Source of the DNA: Microstegium vimineum | Taxonomy: Eukaryota; Streptophyta; Magnoliopsida; Poales; Poaceae | NCBI GenBank assembly: GCA_022036555.1 | Contig: CM039137.1 | Coordinates: 8,285,630 to 8,349,629 of the forward strand | Direction: 5' to 3' | Length of the DNA: 64,000 nt | Shown: in pieces, positions 35,432 to 46,072 of the stretch | How the letters are laid out: every line of letters starts with the position of its first letter | Numbering within the stretch: position 1 is the first letter of the stretch | Position numbers and translations under genes: made by a program | Notes under the pieces: generated by a model | What the model was told of the DNA's origin: nothing | The model's input: the letters and a program-made list of their open reading frames with translations, nothing else | The model's database searches: none

Positions 35432-35640
35432 GCTCATCACTGCCGGTTCCTATTACAAACCGGCAGTGATAGAGTACATCACTGCCGGTTTGTAATAGGA
35501 ACCGGCAGTGATGAGGTCCCATCAGTGCCGGTTCTTTTGAACCGACAGTGATGATGGTGCATCACTGCCGGTTGGTTATTCGAACCGGCAGTGATAGAGA
35601 CACATCACTGCCGGTTCCTCTATAACCGGCAGTGATGTGT
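35432..35640. repeat. Internal array of CACTA subterminal repeats
   Basis: About five inverted pairs of CACTGCCGGTT and AACCGGCAGTG with short loops, matching the arrays at the element ends but placed between the two genes. No CACTA terminus is found beside it. Confidence 0.85.
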
Positions 35641-35793
35641 GTATTTTTTTAAATCTGTCTTTTGCTTTAGAATTTAAATTACTCCTGATTTTTTACTAGA
35701 ACTTGAAAAACTCCAAACATAGAAGTTGCATAATTTTTAATTCTCTACAACTTTTGCTGAAGTAGCATATTCAAATTCTTTATAGTTTTTTAA

Positions 35794-36291
35794 TTCCATT
35801 TTGAATTTGAATAAGGGTTTAAAATTCAATTACCCCCTTTGTAATTACTCCAAAAATTTGAATAAAAGTTGAAAATCTTCCAAGATAGCTTTTGCTAGTT
35901 TTGAGGAGCTCTACATTATTTCTTATACACTCAAGGTCTAATTCTTCATAGTTTTTGAATTCCATTTTGAATTTGAATAAGGGTTTAAAATTCAATTACC
36001 CCCTTTGTAATTACTCCAAAAATTTGAATAGAAGTTGAAAATCTTCCATCATAGCTTTTGCTAGTTTTGAGGAGCTCTACATTATTTCTTATACACTCAA
36101 GGTCTAATTCTTCATAGTTTTTGAATTCCATTTTGAATTTGAATAAGGGTTTAAAATTCAATTACCCCCTTTGTAATTACTCCAAAAATTTGAATAGAAG
36201 TTGAAAATCTTCCAACATAGCTTTTGCTAGTTTTGAGGAGCTCTACATTAATGCTTATACACTCAAGGTCTAATTCTTCATAGTTTTTGAA
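35794..36291. repeat. Three-unit tandem repeat, 166-bp period
   Basis: Units starting TTCCATTTTGAATTTGAATAAG begin at 35794, 35960 and 36126, with a partial start at 36292. They are nearly identical, including CAATTACCCCCTTTGTAATTACTCC and GGAGCTCTACATTA. The array lies between the internal repeat block and the end of the TNP2 gene. AT-rich and non-coding. Confidence 0.9.
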
Positions 36292-36428
36292 TTCCTTTTG
36301 ACATGGCATACATCAATCAACAACGTGGTACAACTCATCAATCTACAACTCCATATGATCTCAAATTCGATGCAAATTACTAAACAACATTTCATTAAGG
36401 ATTACATAGTTTATGATACTCTAACAAT

Positions 36429-39400
36429 TCACGGTGTAGGCACGATGATGGCCTCATCATGATCACTCCGGAGGTAAGCAGGTTCGTCACCCTCTTCAAG
36501 GACATGTAGGGTAACGTTTGCCCCAAAAGGAGCCATTTCTTCATAACCTTTGTACTCTTCTTCGTCTGTCACTCCGTCGACACCTACAATCTTCCTTTTG
36601 CCTTGCAATACTACATGTCGTCTTCCATTTGTATTGTTATCCCTTGCATAGAAGATTTGCAAAACATCCTTTGCAAGGACGAAGGGGTCATCTCTGTATG
36701 CGGTCTTGGATAGATCAACGGTAGTGAACTCATCCTTGTCGGTGTTGATTTCATTCAGCCGGACCCACAGACAATGGAAAAGAGCAACTTTCAACTGATG
36801 TCCATAGTTTAGCTCTCATATCTCATCTATGAAACCATAGTATGTTGCTACCATCGTGTCGTACTCATCGTGGGCGTCGAAACGAACACCACTGTTTTGG
36901 TTCGTGCTCTTTCTGTCCTGTTTTTTTTGTGTTAAATGTAAAACCATTTATTTGATATTCTTGGTACTTCATTAGCGTAGTCGAAGGTCCGGGGGCTAAG
37001 AGATCTAGCTGACGTCCCGTCACCTTTCCTAGCCTTTGGCGTCGAAACCAATCACCGAATTCCTCCTTATGTTTTTTCTCAAGCCAAGCGTGTGACCTCC
37101 CTATGTGCTTAATTTGCAGAAACTGCTTGTGCTCATCAATGTATGCCATCATACCGTCGGTCTGTTGGAGAACAGCAAAGTGTGCTTGTCTGAAGGAGAC
37201 GACTTCGTCCATTTTGATAGCTTTCTCACCTATTATTCCTTTGCCCCCTAGTCTTCCATCGTGATGAGATACTGGAACTCCAACCCGCTTGATGTCCAGA
37301 TAATATGTGGAGAACTCAATAGCCTCCTCTGTTGACCATCCTTCTACCATGCTCCCTTCTGGTCTGAATTTATTCCTAACATACCGCCTAAAAACTTTCA
37401 TCAGCCTCTCGAAAGGAAATATCTGGTGTAGGTACATTGGGCCAAGGGCTTTTATTTGATCCACAAGATGAACAAGCAAATGCACTGAAATGGCGAAGTA
37501 AGTCGGTGGGAAATGCATCTAAAGCCTGCATATAATCTCGGCTATCTCCTGCTTCAGGTGGTCTAGCCTGCCCACTTCAATGACCTTTTCAGAGATTGCG
37601 TTGAAGAACGAACACAACTTTATGATTGGAGCGCGGACCTTGTCAGGGAGGATACCTCGCAGGGCAACTGGGAGCAGCTGAGTCATTATGACATGACAGT
37701 CATGGGCCTTCATAGAACCATAGTTAAACTTAAGTTCTCTCATGTTAACTATCCTCTTCGGGTTCCCACAGTAGCCACTCGGTACTTTGAGATCATTGAA
37801 GAAAGAAATAAGCATTTCTTTTTCCTCCTTTTTCAGTGTCCATGATGCCACCGGAAGTTTCAAGTGGCCATTCTCAAGAGTTACTGGGTGTAACTCCTTC
37901 CTGAGGCCCAGGTGTTGCATGTCCAAGCGTGTCGCGAGAGAATCCTTGCTTGTTCCTCCGGTGTTCATCAACGTGTTAAGTGTGTTACCGCACACGTTTT
38001 TAGTTATGTGCATTGGATCAAGACAGTGACGTACACTCAAAAGTGGCCAATAAGGTAGTTTCCAGAAGATTGATTTTTTCTTCCAAATACTATCGGTTGG
38101 CGCTGCTACTGCCCCGTCCCCCTTCCCAAGGACAACATTTGTGAGTTTGCTTAATTGTTGAAGCATCTGTTTCCCGTCTCGATACTTTGGAGGTACACGT
38201 TTCTCAGTACTCCCATTAAAATCTTTTGTATTCCTACGGTAAGGGTGATCACGACGTAGGAACCTACGGTGTCCCATGTAGACCATCTTCCTATTTTCTG
38301 GTAGATGTGTAGCATCAGTCTCGTCCAAGCACTCGACACACACCAGTGTATCCTTTTGTCTTCTCTCCAGACAAGGAACCTCGCCCTGGTAGGTCGGTGA
38401 TTGTAGCGATAAGTACAGCCTTTACCGTGACATGTTCTTTCTTGTACTCATCCCAAACATCCTTCACACCTGTCTCCCACATCTGTAGTAGTTCATCGAT
38501 CACTGGTTCTAAAAGCACATCAATATCATTACCAGGTTATTTTGGTCCTTGGATTAGTAATGGCATCTGGACGTATGACCGTTTCATACAAAGCTAGGGT
38601 GGAAGGTTGTATATACATAGCGTCACTGGCCAAGTGCTATGATTGGTTCTAACCTGGTCAAACGGGTTCATCCCATCCGTGCTCAAAGCTAACCACAGAT
38701 GCCTTACCTCTCCACCGATATTCTTATAGAACATAGTGTTGATAGTCCTCCAGTCCGAACCATCGGCGGGGTGCCTCATCATTGAATCTTTCTTTCGCTC
38801 TTCGCCGTGCCAACGCAACAGCTTGGCCGACTTTTCATTTGCAAACAACCTATGCACTCGTGGAGCTATAGAAAAATACCACACGGACTTTACGGGCCCT
38901 CCTCTGGTCTTGCTTCCATCATTTGATGGCCCTTGCTTGTATCGGGGAGTTTTACACTTGGGACATGCATCCAAGTCTTTGTATTTCTCTCCACAGTACA
39001 ATATGCAGTCGTTGAAACACGCGTAGATTTTCTCAACCTCGAGGCCAATTGGGCAAATCATTTGCTTCGCAAGGTAAGTCTTTTCTGCTAACTCGGTATC
39101 CTTCGGGAACAGTTTATGTAGTATACCTAACAAGTTATCGAAGCCTTTATCACTTAACCCATTCGTTGATTTGAACTCCAATAGCATGATGTTGGCTTCC
39201 AGTTTGCTTATTGGGCAGCCCGGATACAATGGTGTTTTTGTATCCTTTCTCATCATCTCTAGTTTTTTTCAACTGTGAAGCACTAAGGAATCCCCCATGC
39301 ACATCATGTAGAAGTTATGAAATGCCATCATTTTCCTCTGTATCGTCAGCTAATGTATTCACAAACACACCATCATTTGTAGGTACATCTTCTGTGTAAT

Positions 39401-39692
39401 CATGAACATGAAATAATGCTACACTAGGTATGAGCACATCATCATTAACATTTTGACCAACCTCCCCATGCCAAGTCCAAATCGTGTAGTTTCTCATGAA
39501 CCCCCTTGTGATCAAGTGCAAACGTATATGCTCCACGTCGTCCCATTTTCTCGTATTCTTGCAGTCTTTGCATGGACAGAATACAAGATGTGAGTCCCCA
39601 GCATTGGCTCTAGCTCGCTTGATGAAATCGTTGATACCCGTCAAGTACCGTGAGTCTGTATGTGACAGATCGTACATCCACCCTCGAGCCAT
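36429..39692 (-). pseudogene. TNP2-like CACTA transposase, broken
   Basis: Transposase of the En/Spm superfamily, reading leftward from MARGWMYDLSHTDSRYL at 39692. In order: a transposase-associated N-terminal domain with a Cys-rich CPCKDCKN segment (39692-39315); the Transposase_21 core (39256-37519) including CFNDCILYCGEKYKDLDACP and SVRHCLDPMHITKNV; a DUF4218-like part opening MHFPPTYFAISVHLLVHL (37518-36865); and a DUF4216-like tail (36794-36429). I count at least six disruptions: a stop at 39315-39317, a frameshift at an A-run near 39265, stops near 38592, 38535 and 37517, and a frameshift near 36880. Several are single-base changes at conserved Trp, Gln or Glu codons, so decay is moderate. 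Confidence 0.85.
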
Positions 39693-40369
39693 GTCTACAC
39701 TGATAAAATAAAATGGGTAGAGCAGAGGAAACATAGGAACATATTAATAGGAGTATTTTTTAACAATATTCTTCGATATAATTTGAATTTGGTAGCGCTA
39801 TAAAAATTAAGAGAACAAATAGATAACAATGAAAGCATGAAGTATTAAATGTAAGTATTAAATGCATGTATGGAGTATTAAATGTAAGTAATGAATACCG
39901 AATCTATTCCACATCCTATCAAATCTTTAATGCATGCATTGAGTATTAAATGTAAGTAATAAATATAACTAATTACAATTTTTATCCATAATTTTTTAGA
40001 CGAATCTTTCGAACCTAGCTACTCAATGATTATACAATAATTACCCAATAAAAACAAAGTGCTACAATTTTTCTAAATAATTTTATATCTAAAAGCTACA
40101 AAAAATTGACACAAATTGCAACATCCCTGTTCTTCATCATGAAAAGCGGCATAGCTCTAACACAAATTGACACAATGTAAACCAACAATTCTAAAGAATT
40201 ATGCTTGTTACTAACCAAGAGCAAGAAGATATGAGGATCCAAGAGTGAAGAGGAGTCAAAAATGGAGATCAAGAAATCCACCAGCCGCAACAATGGAGAG
40301 AGAGCTCCTCACGCACTGTTCTGTACTGTTGGGCAGAGGAGGGAGGGAGGAGATCGAAGCTTTATACTG

Positions 40370-40640
40370 TACACAACATCACTGTCGGTTCCAGCCACGA
40401 ACTGGCAGTGAAACACCACATCACTGCCGGTTGGTGGCTTAAACCGGCAGTGATAGGGCCGAGAGGCATCACTGCCGGTTCAAGCCACGAACCGACAGTG
40501 ATGTTGTGTTTCACTGCCGGTTCAACGTCTGCCCCCAATAATTGGGGGCCTGTCAGAGCCTGAACCGACAGTGATGCCTCATCACTGCCGGTCCAAACAC
40601 AACCGACAGTGATGGGCCGACAGTGATTGTCATTTCTGTA
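40370..40640. repeat. Right subterminal repeats of CACTA A
   Basis: At least ten copies of the ACTG(C/T)CGGTT motif in both orientations, just inside the right terminal repeat. Confidence 0.85.
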
Positions 40641-40649
40641 GTAGTGAAT

Positions 40650-42829
40650 GTTAGTCAGAAGTATGACTGGCTTTGGTATTTAAAACTCCAAAGCATTCAG
40701 CACTAGCCCGGTTACCCGGTACAATACTCCAAAGCTGTGTATGGAATGAAAATAGTGGGACACGTCACACGCAGTCTCTTCTTTAAACTAATGGTCGACC
40801 GGTGTCGCTCATTCAAACGAACACTTAAACCCACATTCGCAAGCAGCGCACCCTTCCAATCGGACCAATTATATATTCCCTCATACATCTGAATATTTAA
40901 CACCCGCAAGTTTATAAGATTTGTTCTTGTTTATCGGTATCATATACCACTCTCATGAGTTGCATGCTTGCACTGACTTGTTACTTTTTTAGATAATGAA
41001 AAGTTCCGGGTTTCAGCCTTCTTCTAGAGAGAATAAGCATCGATCCCAAACTTGTTACAGATTCAGAGGTGATCTTTATTAAAAACCACAACGTTCCTTG
41101 TGATCCATATTGTCCAGCAAAATGCTACAGCCCCAGTCAACAAAAGATGATTATGTTTGTAACCTCCTAGCTTTGACCAACTACTGAAAAAAAGTTATAC
41201 GCCCGTAAGAAGAAACATGAATCAAGATGGTTACTCTGATGTATTCCTACATTTTAATTTTTTTATAAGTCAGATATGTAGTTTTTAGAACATATAATTT
41301 AAGTCTGCTACAAAAGCTATATAAAAACCATAACAAATTATAATTTAGAAAATTTCGAATGGAAAGAGTACATCTGTTCTTTTTTACTTCAACACTTGAG
41401 GCATCGGCATGTCCTCCGTTGTTTATTTTGACAAAGATTTTTAATTTCTAGGCATTTTTTGTTCAAATTTATTTAAATATAGTCATTTAAAAGTAATTAT
41501 TTGCCATGATAAATCTATTGATAGTTTTTCCTTGTGACAAATATTAATACTTAACATATATTTACGAGTACCTTTGAACACCAAGTACGTATTTGAGAAT
41601 GGAGAGATGATCGAGTACAAGTGTTCTTGTTAACCATGACAACATGTTGAATTGGCTTGAGAGCCACCATGGCTCCTAGAATTTTAGTTCACCCCCATGT
41701 TCCAAACTTAGTAAGCTACTAGCATCGACACGACACCAACTTAGGTGGAGTGTTAGAAATCACAAGACAAACAACCATAAGAACACAAATTAAACAAAAA
41801 CAATACAAGCATATAGTACAAATATCTCTAATTCACTATACAAGTTGAGTGAGCCATACAATTTCACCAGTTCACTTACGCATTAAGGCCCGCTTCATGT
41901 AAAATCCTTGGATGTTAGTCTAACACATCTTCACCGAGAAAGGGGTCCTGGCTCTGGCTCTCCTTGCGTCAGTCAAGGCTTGACGATCTAGTTTGGGCGT
42001 GGCGCTTTGCCTCTATGGTGTCATGCACGTCCTGACCCTCCCTAATTCAGTTGTGCGTAGGTGGTTGGCACGAGCTAGACTCAGCCCTCAGCTCCTGTCG
42101 GGGTTTGGCCCCTCTTGTCCTTGGATGGTTGGAGTAATTGGTAAGTGGAGGTGTTCCACCGCTGATGCTTCCTCGTTGGGCATGGGCATCGGACCGGTCC
42201 CTATCGAAGGTCGATGTCGGTTGGGGTGACCTTGAGGTGGTGTCGTAATGGTGGGATGTTGAGCTCTCAGCCTGCAGCTCGAGAGTGATGTGGAGAAGGC
42301 GCCAAGCCTCCTAAAGCTTTTCATTAATTGGTCCTCGGAGCTAGCATGTCAGAGATGTTGCCGAGATGGCAAGCAACAACCATCATGTTGTAAGCTGACT
42401 AGGGGAAGCACGCCAGTTTGGGAGCCTTCGAGCGGATATCATTGTCGTGTTGTGTCGCCTGCTGTCGCTCGATCTCCTCCCTTCTCATCTTGGTCAACAT
42501 CTAGATCGGCCCATTGATCCTAGAGGTGCTCGGCCTTCTCCTTGAGGTAGGCAATGCGTCTGGTTGATCTCAAATCTGAAGACATAAACTTAGGGACAAC
42601 ATCTATGGTCGATCCCTCATTGATGTAGAAGCACTCGTGTGATGAGGAGTAGTTGTTGTCCTCGTCCGAGTTGTACTTCGGTCTAAGCCCTAAAAGTACC
42701 ATTAGGAAGTTCCGCAACAAAAAAACGTCAACCCCCGCCACGGCCAAGATGGTGACGTCATGTGGTGCCTCTCGGTCCATGAGACCCTCTAGCTTGAGCT
42801 AGAACCAGGAGGATGTACTAGAATTGGAG
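40650..42829. other. Spacer with decayed retroelement sequence
   Basis: AT-rich to about 41900, then mixed. About 41990-42780 has open frames on both strands but no domain I recognise; its position beside the gypsy LTR remnant suggests retroelement origin. Confidence 0.3.
41045..41165 (-). pseudogene. Small LINE ORF2 fragment
   Basis: The minus strand encodes LLTGAVAFCWTIWITRNVVVF, matching the W-x-x-W-x-x-RN segment near the end of plant LINE ORF2. Only about 40 codons survive. Confidence 0.45.
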
Positions 42830-44230
42830 GGAGTGACAGGATTTCCTCTCTAGTGACAATCTAGTGATGAACGCTCACCAAAATGTAGAACATCTAAGAT
42901 GCTCTATCATGATGGGGTTCGAGCACAAACTGAGGCAGCTCTATCTGGCCAGGACCTCTAGGTTGGCTCCTACGAGTCCCAATGGAGTGTATGACGTAAG
43001 GGACTCACTATACTTCGATAAAGTCTCCTCAAGAGGGTGAAGCTAGTGTGGGGTATACTACCCTGGGTACCCATGACAGACCACATGGCCCACACCATTA
43101 GGAACAGATTAGCCCACAAGATCGAGGCATGCGCCTTACGATACTAGTCTGCGTGCACTGCAAGGTTACGAGAACATATTATAATACCAAACATGATTTT
43201 TTCTTGTAACCATACCCCTTGAGAGTATATAAGGAGAGGCAGAATCCCCTAGGAGATATCTGACCGCATCAGATCTCATCTGATCGCATATCATGATATC
43301 TTGATCTCATAAGAGAAACAATACAACCAACGGAACACAAGAGTATAGATGGTCATCGGGTCGTGTCGTGCCAGCCCGCGTCGTGCCTCCTCGGGTTGTG
43401 CCTGGCCATGCTTCGTGCCTGGTTGTCAACCCAAGGCACGACCCGTGGGCCGTTTTGTTGTGCCGGGCCACCCGTCGTGCCATGCCAGTCCATGGCCCGT
43501 CAGACTAGAAACACTTTAAAATTTTCATATGTGTTCATCATTTTCAGTTTTTTCACAAGTGTTGATCATTTTTAACAGGTAACAACTTAATTATTAGTTA
43601 TCACAAATCATTTTAACAGATCATTTTAACTGAATTAGCCGTTGGAATCACAATCGCCGGGCCACTCCCGTGCCGCCTCTTAGACTGGGTCGTGCCCGTG
43701 CCGTGCCATGGGCCTAGATGGCGGCCCAGGCACAACCCACCCATCGGGCCGGGCCGTGCTCGGGCCGGGCTGTCGGGCCTCGTGCCTCATGGCCAAGTAT
43801 ACACAAGAGTAGGGTATTACGTCTCTCACCAATGGTATGTCTAAACCTTGTGTCTTTGTTGCCATCTTGTTCTGGATCTCATGCAGCCCTCCAATCAATT
43901 TACCATCATGGGGATCTCTCTCAGTGGACTGCCGAGCATATTTACTCGATAGTTGGCGCGCTAGTTAGGGGTGTGCGTGTCGTTTCATGCCAAACAAAAT
44001 GGTTTTGATCTCATCAGCCCTTGTTGACAACTCACCGTCGTCGGCCCTTGTCGATAGATCGCCGCAGCGGCTCTCGTTAGCTCTTGTCGATGACTCGCTG
44101 CAACGGCTCTTGTCGGTCATCGACTCGTCGTCGACAACTTGCCTCGGCTCCCGCCATCCATGTCGATGACTCGCCCCGGTTTTCTTTGTTTTTTCTTGCA
44201 TGAGTAGCATCGTGCTTTTGGTGTGGGTCC
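42830..44230 (+). mobile_element. Ty3-gypsy LTR and leader remnant
   Basis: A TATATAAGG box at 43226-43234 followed by a leader resembles LTR promoter and R/U5 sequence. At about 43952 the stretch GTTGGCGCGCTAGTTAGGGG resembles the primer-binding region right after the LTR in many grass gypsy elements. Sequence beyond it repeats CTTGTCGA(T/C)-type motifs as an untranslated leader. The LTR start and all coding sequence are missing or unrecognised, and a hAT element interrupts the LTR. Confidence 0.55.
43344..43801. mobile_element. Non-autonomous hAT element
   Basis: A perfect 8-bp target duplication CACAAGAG occurs at 43336-43343 and 43802-43809. The ends are TATAGATGGTCATCGGG and, inward from the right, TATACTTGGCCATGAGG. 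Both subterminal regions are rich in CGTGCC, GGCACGA and GGGCCG motifs; the centre is AT-rich. 458 bp, non-coding. Confidence 0.88.
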
Positions 44231-44245
44231 CACCCTAGGTCCTCA

Positions 44246-44432
44246 CAATGTTATACTAAATGGCGGTCACGTGCCTTTTAGTCCATTATTCGAATGAAAC
44301 GGGTGTTTACACGGGCAAACATGACTGTTTAAACGGTCAAAAGGACCGATTAAGCAGAAATGGTGTACCATTATGTACCATTTAAACGGTATATAGACGG
44401 GCTAAACGACCCTTTAGGCAAACCGTGGACCC
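44246..44432. repeat. Dispersed TTTAAACGG-rich repeat, copy 2
   Basis: Aligns end to end with 20478-20665, sharing CATT(G/A)TTCGAA, the GTTTAAACGGT motifs and GGGCTA(A/C)ACGACC. Non-coding. Confidence 0.6.
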
Positions 44433-45182
44433 TGGTACAAATTATCAACTCCATGATTGCATTTTTTTAGAAGAAGGAAGTAGTTTTTAATATAGATCTA
44501 TGCACTTGCATAACTTATTGCCTGTTTGTAAACCAAATAAGAATTTACTGATATTTTTAGGTTTATAAGATTGGACCAAAATTTATAACCAACGGCTAGA
44601 TTTTACTCCGAAAGAGTTCGAGTTACGTCGCGAAAGCCGAAAGATAAACACTCTTGGCGCGAGGTCCATGTCCATATCCCACAATGTAGTACATAAGGTC
44701 TCTGGATTTTACCCATCTCGGCATGTAAAACTGTGCCTCCGATAGCTCCATGCGCCATGTTGCGTAGCCCAAACCGTACGTATCACTACCAGGTAGCGGT
44801 TTTCCCCATCACCGCCGCCTGCCGCGGCCGCGACACTCGCTCTCGCGCGCACACGCACCTGCTTATCTTGGGTCGACAAAGACGAGCACAGGCAGTGGTC
44901 GATTGGCGACTTATTTAAAATAATAAAGTGCATACACTATAAAATAATAAAATGTACGTACGTACATACATACGACGCCGGCCTGATCGCTGCCTTGGCT
45001 AGATCATCCGTTCGCCCCCAGCCCTGCCCACCAACCGAAGGAAGCCAGCAGAGCAGCGACGACAGCCAGCAACGTGACAACGCAATCCAAACAAGGGAGC
45101 CCGTCATTTTGCTCATCGAATTTGCCCAGCCAAAGATTCCACCCGGTTGCCCCCCTCCAACGGCGCGGCGCGGGCGCGGGCG
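44433..45182. other. Probable former upstream region of CCD8
   Basis: Non-repetitive-looking sequence with GTACGTACGTACATACATAC near 44955 and a GC-rich end (GGCGCGGCGCGGGCGCGGGCG). Removing the adjacent Mutator-like element would join it directly to the CCD8 TATA region, so it probably held the native distal promoter. Inference. Confidence 0.45.
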
Positions 45183-45418
45183 GCCCCAATTTTTTACAAT
45201 TTGGCTATTTTTTAAACTATTTTCACATTTAGACCCCTGAAGGAACTATTTCCGGTATTGGACCCAGGGGGTCGGCGCCGTGGCCCATGGCGCCGAGGTA
45301 ACACATCTCGGCGCCATGCCCCACGGCGCCGAGCGTTGAGTCCGCATCCAGCTGGGCATCCGACGTGGCAGGTGGCTCGGCGCCAGAGATCACGGCGCCG
45401 AGCTCGGCTGCATAAGGC
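45183..45418. repeat. Left terminal inverted repeat of the Mutator-like element
   Basis: Matches the reverse complement of 53031-53281 at roughly 90 percent by eye. It contains many GGCGCCGAG and CTCGGCGCC motifs, a palindromic CpG-rich segment. Confidence 0.9.
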
Positions 45419-45744
45419 ATGTTTCGCCTCCGCTCTGTCCCGCGCCATGTCCGCCGTCTCCGCCGAGCCGCGCCAAGCCCGCCCCCGGCCTCCATCCCCG
45501 CCGTCGGGTCCCCCCTCCCTTCCCCCCGCCGAGCTCCGCCGCCGAGCCTGCCCCCGGCCGCCACCCGCGCCCGCCCTCGGCGTCGGGCGCCCTCAGTGTC
45601 GTCGGGGGCCTATGCCGCCCTGAGGGCCCCCGCGGGGCAATGTCGTCCTGAGGGCCGAAGCGGCAGCAGCCGCCGACCTTCCTTTTCCACTGTCCTCCTG
45701 CAGGCCATAAGCTCCGTGTGCTAGGTAAATTCTTGTTCTTTACA

Positions 45745-46060
45745 AGTATAGTTATTAACTTTAGTTAGCAAATTTAGTTAGTAAATATTAGCAAATTTAG
45801 ATAGCCATTTTAGTTAGCAACTATAGTTAGTAAATTTAGTTAGCAAATATAGTTTAGTTTACAAAAGTAGATAGCAAATTTTAGCTATAAAGTTACATAA
45901 TAGATCCATAAATAGATAGTTAGCTTATTAATTATTTAGTTTAGTAAAGACATAGATAGTAGATAGTTAGTTTGCTAAATAGATAGGAAAATAGATATAT
46001 AGATGTATAGTTAGTTTATTAAAAGTTTAGTTTACCCATAGTAATAACTTTCGTGTTGTG
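45745..46060. repeat. Degenerate TTAGTTAGCAAAT repeat
   Basis: Irregular copies of TTAGTTAGCAAAT, TTAGTTAGTAAAT and ATAGATAG units in the leader between the left terminal repeat and the transposase start. Confidence 0.65.
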
Positions 46061-46072
46061 TATATGAACTAG

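Larger units (their letters stand above)
27515..40646 (-). mobile_element. 13.1 kb CACTA (En/Spm) element A, decayed but complete in structure
   Basis: The left end is CACTGCTACAGAAACGG and the right end, inward, CACTACTACAGAAATGAC. AAT flanks both sides (27512-27514 and 40647-40649). Subterminal arrays of ACTGCCGGTT and its inverse occur at both ends and once inside. Both genes run on the minus strand: a TNP2-type transposase (36429-39692) and a second gene with a Transposase_24-like region and a Ulp1 protease (27913-33882). Both have in-frame stops, and the second is split by a solo LTR. The element therefore cannot move by itself, although its ends are intact and could be mobilised in trans. 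Confidence 0.92.

Noticed and set aside
34813..35522. Open frames in the GC-rich part of CACTA element A
   Set aside because: Low-complexity and open in all directions; best explained as leader sequence.
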